A stretch of DNA of 23,185 nt from a virus. The notes under the pieces are model-generated. The model was not told the DNA's origin. It worked only from the letters and a program-made list of their open reading frames with translations, and ran no database searches. Shown here in pieces: positions 13,818 to 21,772 of the stretch (its first letter is position 1; every line of letters begins with the position of its first letter). The position numbers and the translations under genes were made by a program. Location of the stretch: positions 1 through 23,185 of IMG/VR virus record IMGVR_UViG_3300037070_000562. One strand, 5' to 3'.

Positions 13818-14285
13818 ATGGCTGTAAAAACCCAAGGCACCGAACTTTATTTCATCGACCCCGATTCAACCGAGGTCGTGAAGATCGGCTGCCCGACGAC
13901 GATCACCGGCATCGGCGCTGCGCGCGACCAGATCGAGACCACCTGTCTCGATTCGGAAGGCCGCACGTACGAAGCCGGCATGCCGACGCCCGGCACGGCG
14001 AACTTCACCATTCAGGCGGACCCGGCTGATCCGAGCCACATCCGTCTGCATGAGTTGTACCGCGAGGGGACGACACTCGACTTTGCGCTCGGCTGGTCGG
14101 ACGGCACTGGCATCGTACCGACGGCGGATTCGTCGGGATTCACCCTGCCGACGACGCGGTCGTGGATCAGTTTCACCGGGTACGTCACGGACTTCCCGTT
14201 CGACTTTGCACTGAACTCGGTCGTGACATCGAATCTGGGAATCCAGGTGTCCGACTTCCCGCATTGGATTCCCAAGTCGACCTAG
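13818..14285 (+). CDS. Major tail tube protein
   Basis: 155 residues with GGAGG at 13805-13809 and an 8-base spacer, one of the strongest start regions in the window, as expected for a protein needed in hundreds of copies. The order fits: after the tail terminator and before the G/G-T chaperones. The sequence is beta-rich with the tube-family marks GTELYFIDPDST at the start, a C.DSEGRTYEAGMPTPGTANFTI region, and a late SWISFTGYVTDFPFD. It has no C-terminal Ig-like extension, unlike lambda V. It resembles the short tube proteins of many alphaproteobacterial siphophages. Confidence 0.87.
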   Translation: MAVKTQGTELYFIDPDSTEVVKIGCPTTITGIGAARDQIETTCLDSEGRTYEAGMPTPGTANFTIQADPADPSHIRLHELYREGTTLDFALGWSDGTGIVPTADSSGFTLPTTRSWISFTGYVTDFPFDFALNSVVTSNLGIQVSDFPHWIPKST

Positions 14286-14306
14286 ACAGGTCAAGCGAGG
14301 TAACTG

Positions 14307-14693
14307 ATGGATCTGAAACAACTGCAAGAGTTGGGTGGCTTCGTCCCGAAGCTGCCGATCAAGCGCCCCGTGACGTGGCAGCCGGTCAACGACGACGGCA
14401 CGCCGAAGGGCGACGAGCTCACGTTCGATGTCTTCATCCGGAAGCTGTCGTTCGGTGCGCTCGAGCGATTGTTCGACGACAAGCAGCCGATCGATCGGCA
14501 GCGCATGTCGGCCTACATCGCCGATGCGGTATCGCTCGGGGACGAGGGCAAACAGAGAATCAGTTACCAGCAGGCTATGGAGCTGGAGCCGACGCTCGCC
14601 ACGGCGCTGATGAACGCCGTCGGCGAGGTGAACAGCGTCAAGAAGCAGGAAGTGAAAACCAACGGGGAGGCTGAACCGGAAGCAAAAAACTAA
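14307..14693 (+). CDS. Tail assembly chaperone, unshifted product (gpG-like)
   Basis: 128 residues. The protein begins MDLKQLQELGGFVPKLPIKRP and has a folded beta-alpha N-terminal part, then a helical FGALERLFDDKQPIDRQRM region and an acidic, Glu-rich tail (NGEAEPEAKN). It binds the tape measure protein to help tube assembly. It lies just after the tail tube gene and before the tape measure, as lambda gpG does. The gene ends with a slippery sequence directly before its UAA stop, so a fraction of ribosomes should make the longer G-T form. Confidence 0.9.
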   Translation: MDLKQLQELGGFVPKLPIKRPVTWQPVNDDGTPKGDELTFDVFIRKLSFGALERLFDDKQPIDRQRMSAYIADAVSLGDEGKQRISYQQAMELEPTLATALMNAVGEVNSVKKQEVKTNGEAEPEAKN

Positions 14694-15013
14694 CACCCGC
14701 CGAACGCGAGGAGGCATCACGGGATTTCTGGTGCGAAATGGTGATGGCCGGCGTCGGCGGGAAGACGGTCGAAGAGGCGAAGGACCGCCTCACCTTTTGG
14801 GAGGTACAGGAATTCTGGATTCCGTACCAGAGCAGGCACGGGTCGTTCAACAGCACCGAGCGGATGGAGTTGGGTTTCGCCCAACTCTGCCGACTGGTGA
14901 ATCACGCGGCCGGCGGCCATGCGCGGCTGGAGGATTTCCTGCCGCGTAGAGAGGGCGAGCAACACGGGACACCGGAGCAAGTGATGGCAATCCTGATGGG
15001 CAAGAGGACGTAA
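14307..15013 (+). CDS. Tail assembly chaperone G-T fusion made by -1 frameshift
   Basis: Predicted 235 residues: all 128 of the unshifted protein, then 107 from the -1 frame (14690-15010). The added part, starting LTPAEREEASRDFWCEMVM and containing DRLTFWEVQEFWIPYQSR and an ERMELGFAQL helix, has no good independent start: the first ATGs in its frame (14729 and 14738) lack a usable ribosome binding site. The T part is thought to grip the tube subunit while G coats the tape measure, as in lambda gpGT. The stop is immediately followed by the tape measure ATG. Confidence 0.85.
14664..14693 (+). other. Programmed -1 ribosomal frameshift site
   Basis: Slippery heptamer A AAA AAC at 14684-14690, in phase for the X XXY YYZ rule (codons GCA AAA AAC), followed at once by the UAA stop of the zero frame. 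GGGGAGG at 14664-14670 lies 13 bases upstream, at the distance where an internal Shine-Dalgarno stimulates -1 slipping, as in dnaX. Confidence 0.88.
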
Positions 15014-18000
15014 ATGGCAACTCGCGGCTTGGGCACACTCACGCTGGACCTGCTCTTAAAGGTCGGCGGTTTCAAGCAGGGCATGACCGAAGCAGAGCGC
15101 GCGGCTGAGCGTGCGATGCGTGCCATCACAGAGAGCGCGAGACGTGCGTCCAAGGACGTCAATCAATCCTTCAGCGGTGGTGTCAAGGTCGAGGGCCTGC
15201 AGAAGGCGGCACGGATTGTTCAGACGGAACTGAAGAAGACCGAGGATTCGGTCAAGGCGGTCAAGGCGACGTTCGGGGATGTGGGGTTCCGCATCCCCGG
15301 ATTGCGCCAGGCGGAAATCGAGGCGCGGAAGCTCAACGAGGCGATGGCGCTGCTGCGGGAGCGCACGGCGCAACTGCTACAGGCAGGGTTCGGCGAGCGG
15401 GTGGCGGCGCAAGTCGCCACGCCACTCGAGCTCTACCGCAAGCAGGTTGAGTTGCTGAATTTCGCCGCCGCGCAGGGCGTCATCAACCAGCAGACCTTCA
15501 GCCGGGCACTGCACTCAACGACGCAGGCGTTCATTGCTGGCACGCCGGCCATGCAGCGATGGAATCTACTGGTTGAGGAAGGCAAGCGGCTCATGGCGGC
15601 CAACGTCGGGCCGCAGGATGCGTTCCGCAATCGCTTCAAGGAACTGACGCAACTCGCGCTCTCCGGGCAGATCACGCCCGAGGTGCGCACCTCCGAGATC
15701 GCCAAGGAGAAGGCGATCCGCGACAGCTTGACGGGCGTCACGGCCGAGAACAATCGTCTCGATACCGAAGCCAAGCGCATCAAGGAATCGCAGATCCCGC
15801 CGCAGCGTGAATACAACGAAGCGATGGCGCTGACGCAGAAGTTGCTCGACACGCAGCGCATCGATCAAGCGGAATTCAACACCGAGGCACAGCGACTCAA
15901 GGCCATCCTCGATGCCAGTAATCCGGCTCAACAGGAGCAGAACCGGCTGATGGCGGAGGCGGCGAAGCTCGCTGCACGGCTGCAAGATCCGCTGATCCAG
16001 TATCAGCAGCGACTGAAAGAAATCGCTGCGATGAAGATCGCCGCACCGGATCTGGTCAGTGATGAGATCGAAACCGCTGCGATCAAGGAGGCCGAGGACG
16101 CCTACAACAAACTCAATCCGGAGATTCAGGAGAACCTCCGCCTTGAGAAAGAGGCGGCGGCGATCAAGGCGGCGAACACGACTGCGCAGGAACGCTACGA
16201 CGCAGCGATTGCCCACTCCGCTTCGTTGATCGGCAAGGTCGGTTTCACGCAGGCCGATCACAACCGCGAAATCGCACGGCAGAAAGCCATTCTCGATGCG
16301 AGCAATCCGGCGCTGCAGGAGCACGCGCGCCTGATGGCCGAGGGTGCGCGTGCGACGAAGACGCACATGTCGGCGCAGGAGCAGCTCGACGCGGCCATCG
16401 CGCACGCCGATAAACTGCTCGCCACCTACGACGCGACGCTCAAGCGCACGGCGATCGATCAGCAGACGCACACCCGTATGGTGGCTGCGGCGCGTGCCGA
16501 ATTCGATCGCGCGTCACAGAGTACGCAGAAATTGAGCGGGCGCTTCTTGGAGTTTTCCAAGCTCCTGAATCGCGGGTTTGGCCTGCAGTCGTTTGTGGCA
16601 CAGGCCCTGTCGATCTTCGCCATCATCAATCTGGTACGTTCGATCATCCAGATCACCGATGAGTTGAAGCTGCTGGAGAACCGGCTGAGGCTGGTCACGC
16701 ACAGCACCAGCGATCTCGTACGCACACAGAAAGAACTGTTTGAGGTCGCACAGCGCACGCGGCAGGAATATACCGGCGTCACGGATCTCTACATCCGACT
16801 GGCGCAGGCCAGCAGTGAACTCGGTGCCACGCAGCAGGAATTGATCGCCGTCACAGAAGCGACAGGCAACGCGCTTGCTATCGCCGGTACAGGGGCGGAG
16901 CGCGCCAGAGGCGTACTGATCCAGCTCACACAGGGTCTTGGCGGCGGCACGTTCCGCGCTGAGGAATTCAACTCGGTGCTTGAGGGGGCCGCGCCGCTGG
17001 TCCGCATCGTTGCAAAACACATCGATCGTTTTGCCGGCAGTGTGCAGGCCCTGCGCAAAGAGGTGCGCGAAGGCACCGTGACATCAAAGGAGTTCTTCGA
17101 TGCCATCCGCGATGGCTCTGAAGAACTGTCGAAACAGGTGGCGTCGACGCCGGTCACGATCAGTCAGGCGTTTACCCAACTGAAAAATGTTTTCCAGCAG
17201 GCGGTGCTCGGCACCGATATGCAGCCGCTCGTAAAGGGCATTCTCGACCTGAAGGTGCTACTGGAAGATCCGCAGTTCCAGCAAGCGTTGGTGGACTTCG
17301 TCAACTTGCTGCTGACCGCCGGCGGCGCGGTTCTGCGCACGGGCGAACACTTTGCGCAACTCGCGCTGGAGTTGAAGCAGAGCATCGCCTATGCCAAGGG
17401 CGAGCTGAGCGAGATCGAGGTGCTGGAGGCGAAAATTCAGCGGGTTGGGTTCACATTGCGGCAGGCCCAGCGAGGAGGGTTCCTCGAGAGCGGCGACATC
17501 ACGGCCATCGGTCTCAGTGTCGAAGGTCTGACTGCGAAGCTGGAGCGTCTGCGTAAAGAACTTGAGTTGCTGAAAGGCCAGGAACTCAGTGAGATCGTCA
17601 TCACGGCGAAGTCCATTGAGGCGCCCGTCGCGCCGATTGGTGATCCGAAGGCTCTCGAGCAGATCCGCAAGCAAATTGAGGCACTGGAGCAGCAGCGCGT
17701 GCTGCTCGGCAAGAATGCCGCGGCGACGATGGCGTATCGCATCGCGGTCGGTGATCTGAGAGAGACGTTTCAGAAAGCTGCCCCTGACGCGGAGGACTTG
17801 AAGGGCGCCCTGATTGCGGCTGCGGCGGCGCTCGAGCAGGAAACTGCCGTGCAGAGCGTCAAGAACTCGATCGAGGCTCTGCAACGCCAAGCGGCGGTGC
17901 TCAATCTCACGGAAAAGGAGGCGTTTGAATATAACCTGACGCAGGGCGAGCAGGCCGATCAGCTGGAAAGAACCGGTAAGGCGCAGGCGGGGTTGACCGA

Positions 18001-19690
18001 GGAATACCGCAAGGCGTGGGAGCAACTGCAGCAGCAGAAAGACGTCAAGACCATCATCGAAGGGCTGGTCGAGGTCGAGCAATTGCTGCTGGAAGCCTCG
18101 GGTCGTACCGCAGAGGCGCAAGCCCTCGCCACGCAGGAACGCTACAAGAAGCTGCTCGATGCCGTGTCGGCCGAGACCGAGCGCGCCGTGGCCGACATGG
18201 AGGCGCTCAGCGCCCAAGTGGAAGGTGCGGTGATCGATCCGACGGTCGACGCGAGTGGCATCGAGCACATCACCATCGAGGCGAAGAAGGCGAAGTACAG
18301 CCTCGAGGAACTGCAGCAGATCGAGATCAAGATCAAGGCTGCGATGGACATCGAATCGTTCCGTGCGCAGGCCGACGCGCTCGACAGGCGGATCGAGGAC
18401 ATCCGTACGGATTTCGGTCGTCAGGAGCAGACCATTCAGGCGCGGGTCGACACGGGACTGCTGTCGGAGATCGGCGCCCGCAGAGAACTGATCCGCGTGC
18501 ATCAGCGCGAGGCGGCGGCGCTGCAGGACCTCTACAACCAGTACAAGGCGCTCGCCGACATCAGCGGCATGGACGAAGTCCGCCGCAAGATGGAAGAACT
18601 CGGGATCATCATCGAGGATCTGAAGACCTCGGTGGACACGCTCGGCAAGGCGATGGCCGATGCGTTTGAGGAAGGAATCGGGGAGGCGCTCGGCGACGTG
18701 GCGAAGGGCGTCGCCTCGCTCGGTGAGGCGGCCGAGAGTTTCCTCGAGAGCCTCACGGATGCGCTTATCGATTGGGCGTCGGAGCAGGTGGCCGCGCAGA
18801 TGCGCGACGTCATCTTCGGACCCAATGGTCCGCTCGGGGAGATCCTGAAGACGATCGGGGGCGGGGGGCTCTTCGCTGGCGGCGGCGCCGGCCTCTTTGG
18901 CGACGGGCTCGAGGAGATCGCGGTCACGGCGCAGCGGTTGCCCGAGGGCGTGGGCGAGGTGGCGGCGGCGGGGGCGGAGACGGCAGGGATGGCAGCGGCG
19001 ATCACGGCGGCCGGCACCGCGGCGGGGGCGTCGATCACCGGGGCCACGGCGGCGCTCACCACCGCAGGGGCGACCGTCGCCGGAGCAATCACCACCGCTG
19101 GCACTGGGGTCGCCGGGGCGATCTCGGCGGCGGGTAGCGCGGCGGCGGCGGCGATCGGGGCGGCCAGTGCCAGTTCCGCCATCCCGATCCCGATACCGGG
19201 CGCGGCGGGGGGCGGCCTGCTCGCGGACATCGCCGTGGTGGCCGGATTGGGGATGGGGCGGTATGCCGGAGGGGGTCCGCTCGATGTCTTCTCTGGGGGC
19301 TTCCTGCGCGGTCCCGGCACGCCCACCTCGGACTCGCTCCTGCTGCGGGGCTCGCGGGATGAATTCATGGTGCAGGCGCGGGCGGTCGGCCAGCCGGGCG
19401 GGCGGCAGTTCCTCGACGCCTACAACAGCGGGCTGGTGACGGTGCGGGAGATCCGCCACGGGCTGGAGTCGATCGGGCGGGTGCCGCGCTTTGCGGGGGG
19501 TGGATCGCTGTCCTCGGGTGCCAGTCCAGCCGCGGTGAGCAGCCCAGCGGTCTCCCGCCGACAGGGGGACACGATCAACCAGTACCTGACGATCAACGCA
19601 CCGGGGGGCAATGTGAGTCGACAGACCGAACTGCAGATCACCGCCGCTGCCGCGCGTGGCGCACGGACCGCTGACAGGCGCAACAACTGA
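15014..19690 (+). CDS. Tail tape measure protein
   Basis: 1558 residues, the longest gene here. It sets tail length and is ejected with the DNA. About 25-135 is helical, then six 63-residue repeats (137-504). A hydrophobic segment at about 523-548 (FVAQALSIFAIINLVRS) may cross a membrane. The conserved tape-measure domain spans about 548-745 (TDELKLLENRLRLVTHST, TEATGNALAIAGTG, GTFRAEEFNSVLEGAAPLVR, FDAIRDGSEELS). Long coiled coils fill 745-1260. A Gly/Ala/Thr-rich region lies at about 1314-1396. The C-terminus carries a GPGTPTSDSLLLRGSRDEFM block and LDAYNSG, common in tape measure ends. At 1.5 angstrom per helical residue the upper limit of tail length is roughly 230 nm. ATG 15014 follows the G-T stop directly, with AGAGG upstream. 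Confidence 0.95.
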   Translation: MATRGLGTLTLDLLLKVGGFKQGMTEAERAAERAMRAITESARRASKDVNQSFSGGVKVEGLQKAARIVQTELKKTEDSVKAVKATFGDVGFRIPGLRQAEIEARKLNEAMALLRERTAQLLQAGFGERVAAQVATPLELYRKQVELLNFAAAQGVINQQTFSRALHSTTQAFIAGTPAMQRWNLLVEEGKRLMAANVGPQDAFRNRFKELTQLALSGQITPEVRTSEIAKEKAIRDSLTGVTAENNRLDTEAKRIKESQIPPQREYNEAMALTQKLLDTQRIDQAEFNTEAQRLKAILDASNPAQQEQNRLMAEAAKLAARLQDPLIQYQQRLKEIAAMKIAAPDLVSDEIETAAIKEAEDAYNKLNPEIQENLRLEKEAAAIKAANTTAQERYDAAIAHSASLIGKVGFTQADHNREIARQKAILDASNPALQEHARLMAEGARATKTHMSAQEQLDAAIAHADKLLATYDATLKRTAIDQQTHTRMVAAARAEFDRASQSTQKLSGRFLEFSKLLNRGFGLQSFVAQALSIFAIINLVRSIIQITDELKLLENRLRLVTHSTSDLVRTQKELFEVAQRTRQEYTGVTDLYIRLAQASSELGATQQELIAVTEATGNALAIAGTGAERARGVLIQLTQGLGGGTFRAEEFNSVLEGAAPLVRIVAKHIDRFAGSVQALRKEVREGTVTSKEFFDAIRDGSEELSKQVASTPVTISQAFTQLKNVFQQAVLGTDMQPLVKGILDLKVLLEDPQFQQALVDFVNLLLTAGGAVLRTGEHFAQLALELKQSIAYAKGELSEIEVLEAKIQRVGFTLRQAQRGGFLESGDITAIGLSVEGLTAKLERLRKELELLKGQELSEIVITAKSIEAPVAPIGDPKALEQIRKQIEALEQQRVLLGKNAAATMAYRIAVGDLRETFQKAAPDAEDLKGALIAAAAALEQETAVQSVKNSIEALQRQAAVLNLTEKEAFEYNLTQGEQADQLERTGKAQAGLTEEYRKAWEQLQQQKDVKTIIEGLVEVEQLLLEASGRTAEAQALATQERYKKLLDAVSAETERAVADMEALSAQVEGAVIDPTVDASGIEHITIEAKKAKYSLEELQQIEIKIKAAMDIESFRAQADALDRRIEDIRTDFGRQEQTIQARVDTGLLSEIGARRELIRVHQREAAALQDLYNQYKALADISGMDEVRRKMEELGIIIEDLKTSVDTLGKAMADAFEEGIGEALGDVAKGVASLGEAAESFLESLTDALIDWASEQVAAQMRDVIFGPNGPLGEILKTIGGGGLFAGGGAGLFGDGLEEIAVTAQRLPEGVGEVAAAGAETAGMAAAITAAGTAAGASITGATAALTTAGATVAGAITTAGTGVAGAISAAGSAAAAAIGAASASSAIPIPIPGAAGGGLLADIAVVAGLGMGRYAGGGPLDVFSGGFLRGPGTPTSDSLLLRGSRDEFMVQARAVGQPGGRQFLDAYNSGLVTVREIRHGLESIGRVPRFAGGGSLSSGASPAAVSSPAVSRRQGDTINQYLTINAPGGNVSRQTELQITAAAARGARTADRRNN
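15422..16525 (+). repeat. Six tandem 63-residue units in the tape measure
   Basis: Aligned lead residues Y141, F204, Y267, Y330, Y395 and L458 are spaced 63, 63, 63, 65 and 63. Each unit has Y..........L...G.I....F-like spacing, then a helix ending in an N/Q-rich RLM.EA motif. LDASNPA.QE is shared nearly verbatim by units 3 and 5 (15902 and 16289 region). Confidence 0.82.
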
Positions 19691-20310
19691 TGAGCGACTT
19701 CATCGAGTCGCCGCGGTTTCCGGCGTGCCCGAGCTTCGGCTACACCTCGGAGCCTGAGTACAAGGTCATCATCCAGCGGCGGGCGAGCGGCGTAGAGAAG
19801 CGCAACCGCGCCTGGTTGCGCCCGCTGATCCGCGGCACGGTCACGGTGGGTCCGCGCCTTGAGGCTGAGATCGAGGAACTGCTGACATGGTGGCATGCAA
19901 CGGGCGGCATGGCGCGCGGTTTCCGGTTCAAGGACCGGGTCGACTGGAAGTCGACGACGCAGATGGCACAGTCTGTGTCGAATACCGACCAGCCGCTCGT
20001 CGAGACGACGACACCGGGAGTCTACCAGCTGACCAAGCGTTATCAGGTCGGTATCGACGAGGATGGTGATCCGGTTTATCAGGACCGCTACATCTACAAA
20101 CCCGTCTCGGGCACGGTGGTGCTCTCGGGTGGCGGGTCGGTTGACTACACGACCGGGCTCGTCACCGGAGGAGGCGCCGGTACTTGGGGCGGGGAGTTCG
20201 ACGTGCCGATGCGATTCGACTCCGGCTTCCCGGTCGAGATCGTGCAGGCACGGATCGAGTCGGTGACCTTTGCGCTGCAGGAACTTCGCATGACCGGAGA
20301 GACCGGGTGA
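19690..20310 (+). CDS. DUF2460 tail protein (distal tail component)
   Basis: 206 residues. This is a clear DUF2460 (TIGR02217-type) match: FPACPSFGYTSEPEYKVIIQ, SGVEKRNRAWLRPLI, the WWHATGGMARGFRFKDRVDW block, YQLTKRYQVG, YIYKPVSGTVVL, VDYTTGLV and the FDVPMRFDSGFPV end. In gene transfer agents the matching protein (g12) joins the tail tube to the hub. It starts by TGATG overlap with the tape measure stop and is followed by DUF2163, the usual pair. Confidence 0.93.
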   Translation: MSDFIESPRFPACPSFGYTSEPEYKVIIQRRASGVEKRNRAWLRPLIRGTVTVGPRLEAEIEELLTWWHATGGMARGFRFKDRVDWKSTTQMAQSVSNTDQPLVETTTPGVYQLTKRYQVGIDEDGDPVYQDRYIYKPVSGTVVLSGGGSVDYTTGLVTGGGAGTWGGEFDVPMRFDSGFPVEIVQARIESVTFALQELRMTGETG

Positions 20311-21257
20311 GAACCATCCCCGCGGGCTTCCTCGACAGCCACGTCACCCAACTCCACGTCTGCTGGCGCGTCATCCGCCGCGACGGTGAAGTGATCTACG
20401 GCACCGAATGCGACGAGGACATTACGATCACGACCGGCGACTACGTGGGCGTGTACATCGCCCGCGCCGGTATCACGGGCAGCGACATCCGCTCGACCTC
20501 GGACTTGTCGGTCGACAATCTCGAGGTGGTGGGCGCGCTCGCGCCGTCAGCCGTGCCGGGCGATACGGGTGATACGAGTGACACCAGCGACACAGGCACG
20601 CTCACGCTCATCGACGTCAGTGCGGCCGACATCGAGGCGGGACTGCTCGACAACGCCGAAGCCGTCACGTTCATCGTCAACTCCGACGACCCTGATCTCT
20701 ATCAGCGTGTCCTGCGAGCCGGCTGGATCGGCAACGTCACGCGCACGGCCGAGGGTAAATGGACGACTGAGCTGCGTGGTCTGACGCAGGCGCTCTCGCA
20801 GGGCATCGTTCGGACTTACGGCGTCGGCTGCGATGCGGAGTTGTTCGACGCACGCTGCAGGGTCGATCCCGCGGCGTTCTCCCTCTCCAGTTACGTCTAC
20901 GAGCTCGACAGCCGTCGGCGCTTCAAGGTGCATCCGGACTTGGGCGACTTGGGCGCGCAACCGGGTCAGGTGCCGGGCGGCATGATTACATGGACCTCGG
21001 GCGCCAATACCGGCTACTCGATGGAGATAAAGACCTACAGCGATGGAGCGCCCGACACGCTCGACAACCTGTTCTGGGTCGAACTCTTTCTGCCGATGCC
21101 GAGGGACATCGACTTCGGCGACACCTTCGACTTCCGAGCCGGCTGTGACAAGAAGATGGAGACCTGCCTCGGCGTCTATAGCAACCTGCCGAACTTCCGA
21201 GGCCATGGTGTCCTCGTTCCCGGTGATGCAGAAATCCTCAAGGTGGGCAAGAAGTGA
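20307..21257 (+). CDS. DUF2163/BR0599-family tail hub protein
   Basis: 316 residues from GTG 20307, overlapping the upstream stop (GTGA) with GGAGAG at 20295-20300. The N-terminal part (IPAGFLDSHVTQLHVCWRV, then VGVYIARAGITGSDI...) is DUF2163. The C-terminal part has the Cys pairs of the BR0599 family: VGCDAELFDARCRVD near the middle and AGCDKKMETCLGVYSNLPNF.GH at the end, which may bind a metal or iron-sulfur cluster as reported for the gene transfer agent homologue g13. A loop rich in Asp-Thr (GDTGDTSDTSDTG) is inserted in the N-terminal half. It lies directly between DUF2460 and the peptidase, as in gene transfer agents. Confidence 0.92.
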   Translation: MRTIPAGFLDSHVTQLHVCWRVIRRDGEVIYGTECDEDITITTGDYVGVYIARAGITGSDIRSTSDLSVDNLEVVGALAPSAVPGDTGDTSDTSDTGTLTLIDVSAADIEAGLLDNAEAVTFIVNSDDPDLYQRVLRAGWIGNVTRTAEGKWTTELRGLTQALSQGIVRTYGVGCDAELFDARCRVDPAAFSLSSYVYELDSRRRFKVHPDLGDLGAQPGQVPGGMITWTSGANTGYSMEIKTYSDGAPDTLDNLFWVELFLPMPRDIDFGDTFDFRAGCDKKMETCLGVYSNLPNFRGHGVLVPGDAEILKVGKK

Positions 21258-21772
21258 GCCCATGTTCCGGCTGCATTAAAGTGCGCCGTGCCATCATCAA
21301 TAGAGCGCCACCTCGCATCGCCGCCCCTCTCGCCCGCGCTTTTCTGCCGACGGTCACGACCGCGGCTGCCGTCATTGCTGAAGCTCGTACGTGGGTCAAC
21401 GTGCCGTTCCGGCATCAAGGTCGCGACCGCAGCGGGGTCGATTGCGTTGGGATGCCGATCGTCGTGTTGCACGCACTCGGCGCAGTCTCAGGCGACTTTG
21501 AAATTCGCGACTATTCCCGTCGGCCGCACCACGGCAACCTTGAGCAGCGCCTCACCGCGCACTGCACGCCGCTGCCGGAATACGTGCCCGGCTGCCTGGT
21601 CGCAATCCGCTGGGAAAAGACCCTCGCGCACGTCGCGATCTACACCGACACCGACACCCTGATCCATGCACTCGAGCGCCATCAGAAAGTAATCGAGCAC
21701 GGCTTCCGCGGCATGTGGCGTGCGCGCTTCGCACAGGGCGCATGGGCGCTGCCGGGGGTGCGCTATGGCTGA
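21254..21772 (+). CDS. NlpC/P60 peptidase of the tail tip
   Basis: 172 residues. It probably cuts peptidoglycan cross-links so the tail can cross the wall. AEARTWVNVPFRHQGRDRSG leads to the catalytic Cys64 in GVDCVGM. LAHVAIYTD carries His126, and LIHAL carries His138 as likely third residue. The length is normal for tail peptidases of gpK/g14 type. GTG 21254 overlaps the previous stop (GTGA). The first 35 residues are not part of the NlpC fold and a later start is possible. It is followed by an 8-base overlap with the tail-tip gene. Confidence 0.9.
   Translation: MSPCSGCIKVRRAIINRAPPRIAAPLARAFLPTVTTAAAVIAEARTWVNVPFRHQGRDRSGVDCVGMPIVVLHALGAVSGDFEIRDYSRRPHHGNLEQRLTAHCTPLPEYVPGCLVAIRWEKTLAHVAIYTDTDTLIHALERHQKVIEHGFRGMWRARFAQGAWALPGVRYG

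Noticed and set aside
14738-15013. Separate gene for the T part of the chaperone
   Set aside because: ATG 14738 and ATG 14729 have no ribosome binding site at useful distance, and the -1 frame is open back to the slippery site; the frameshift explains it better.
17258-19459. Antisense open frame of 733 codons opposite the tape measure
   Set aside because: It mirrors the GC-rich third positions of the real gene, is Arg/Asp/Leu-rich with no family pattern and lacks a sensible start region. The sense frame has clear tape-measure motifs.
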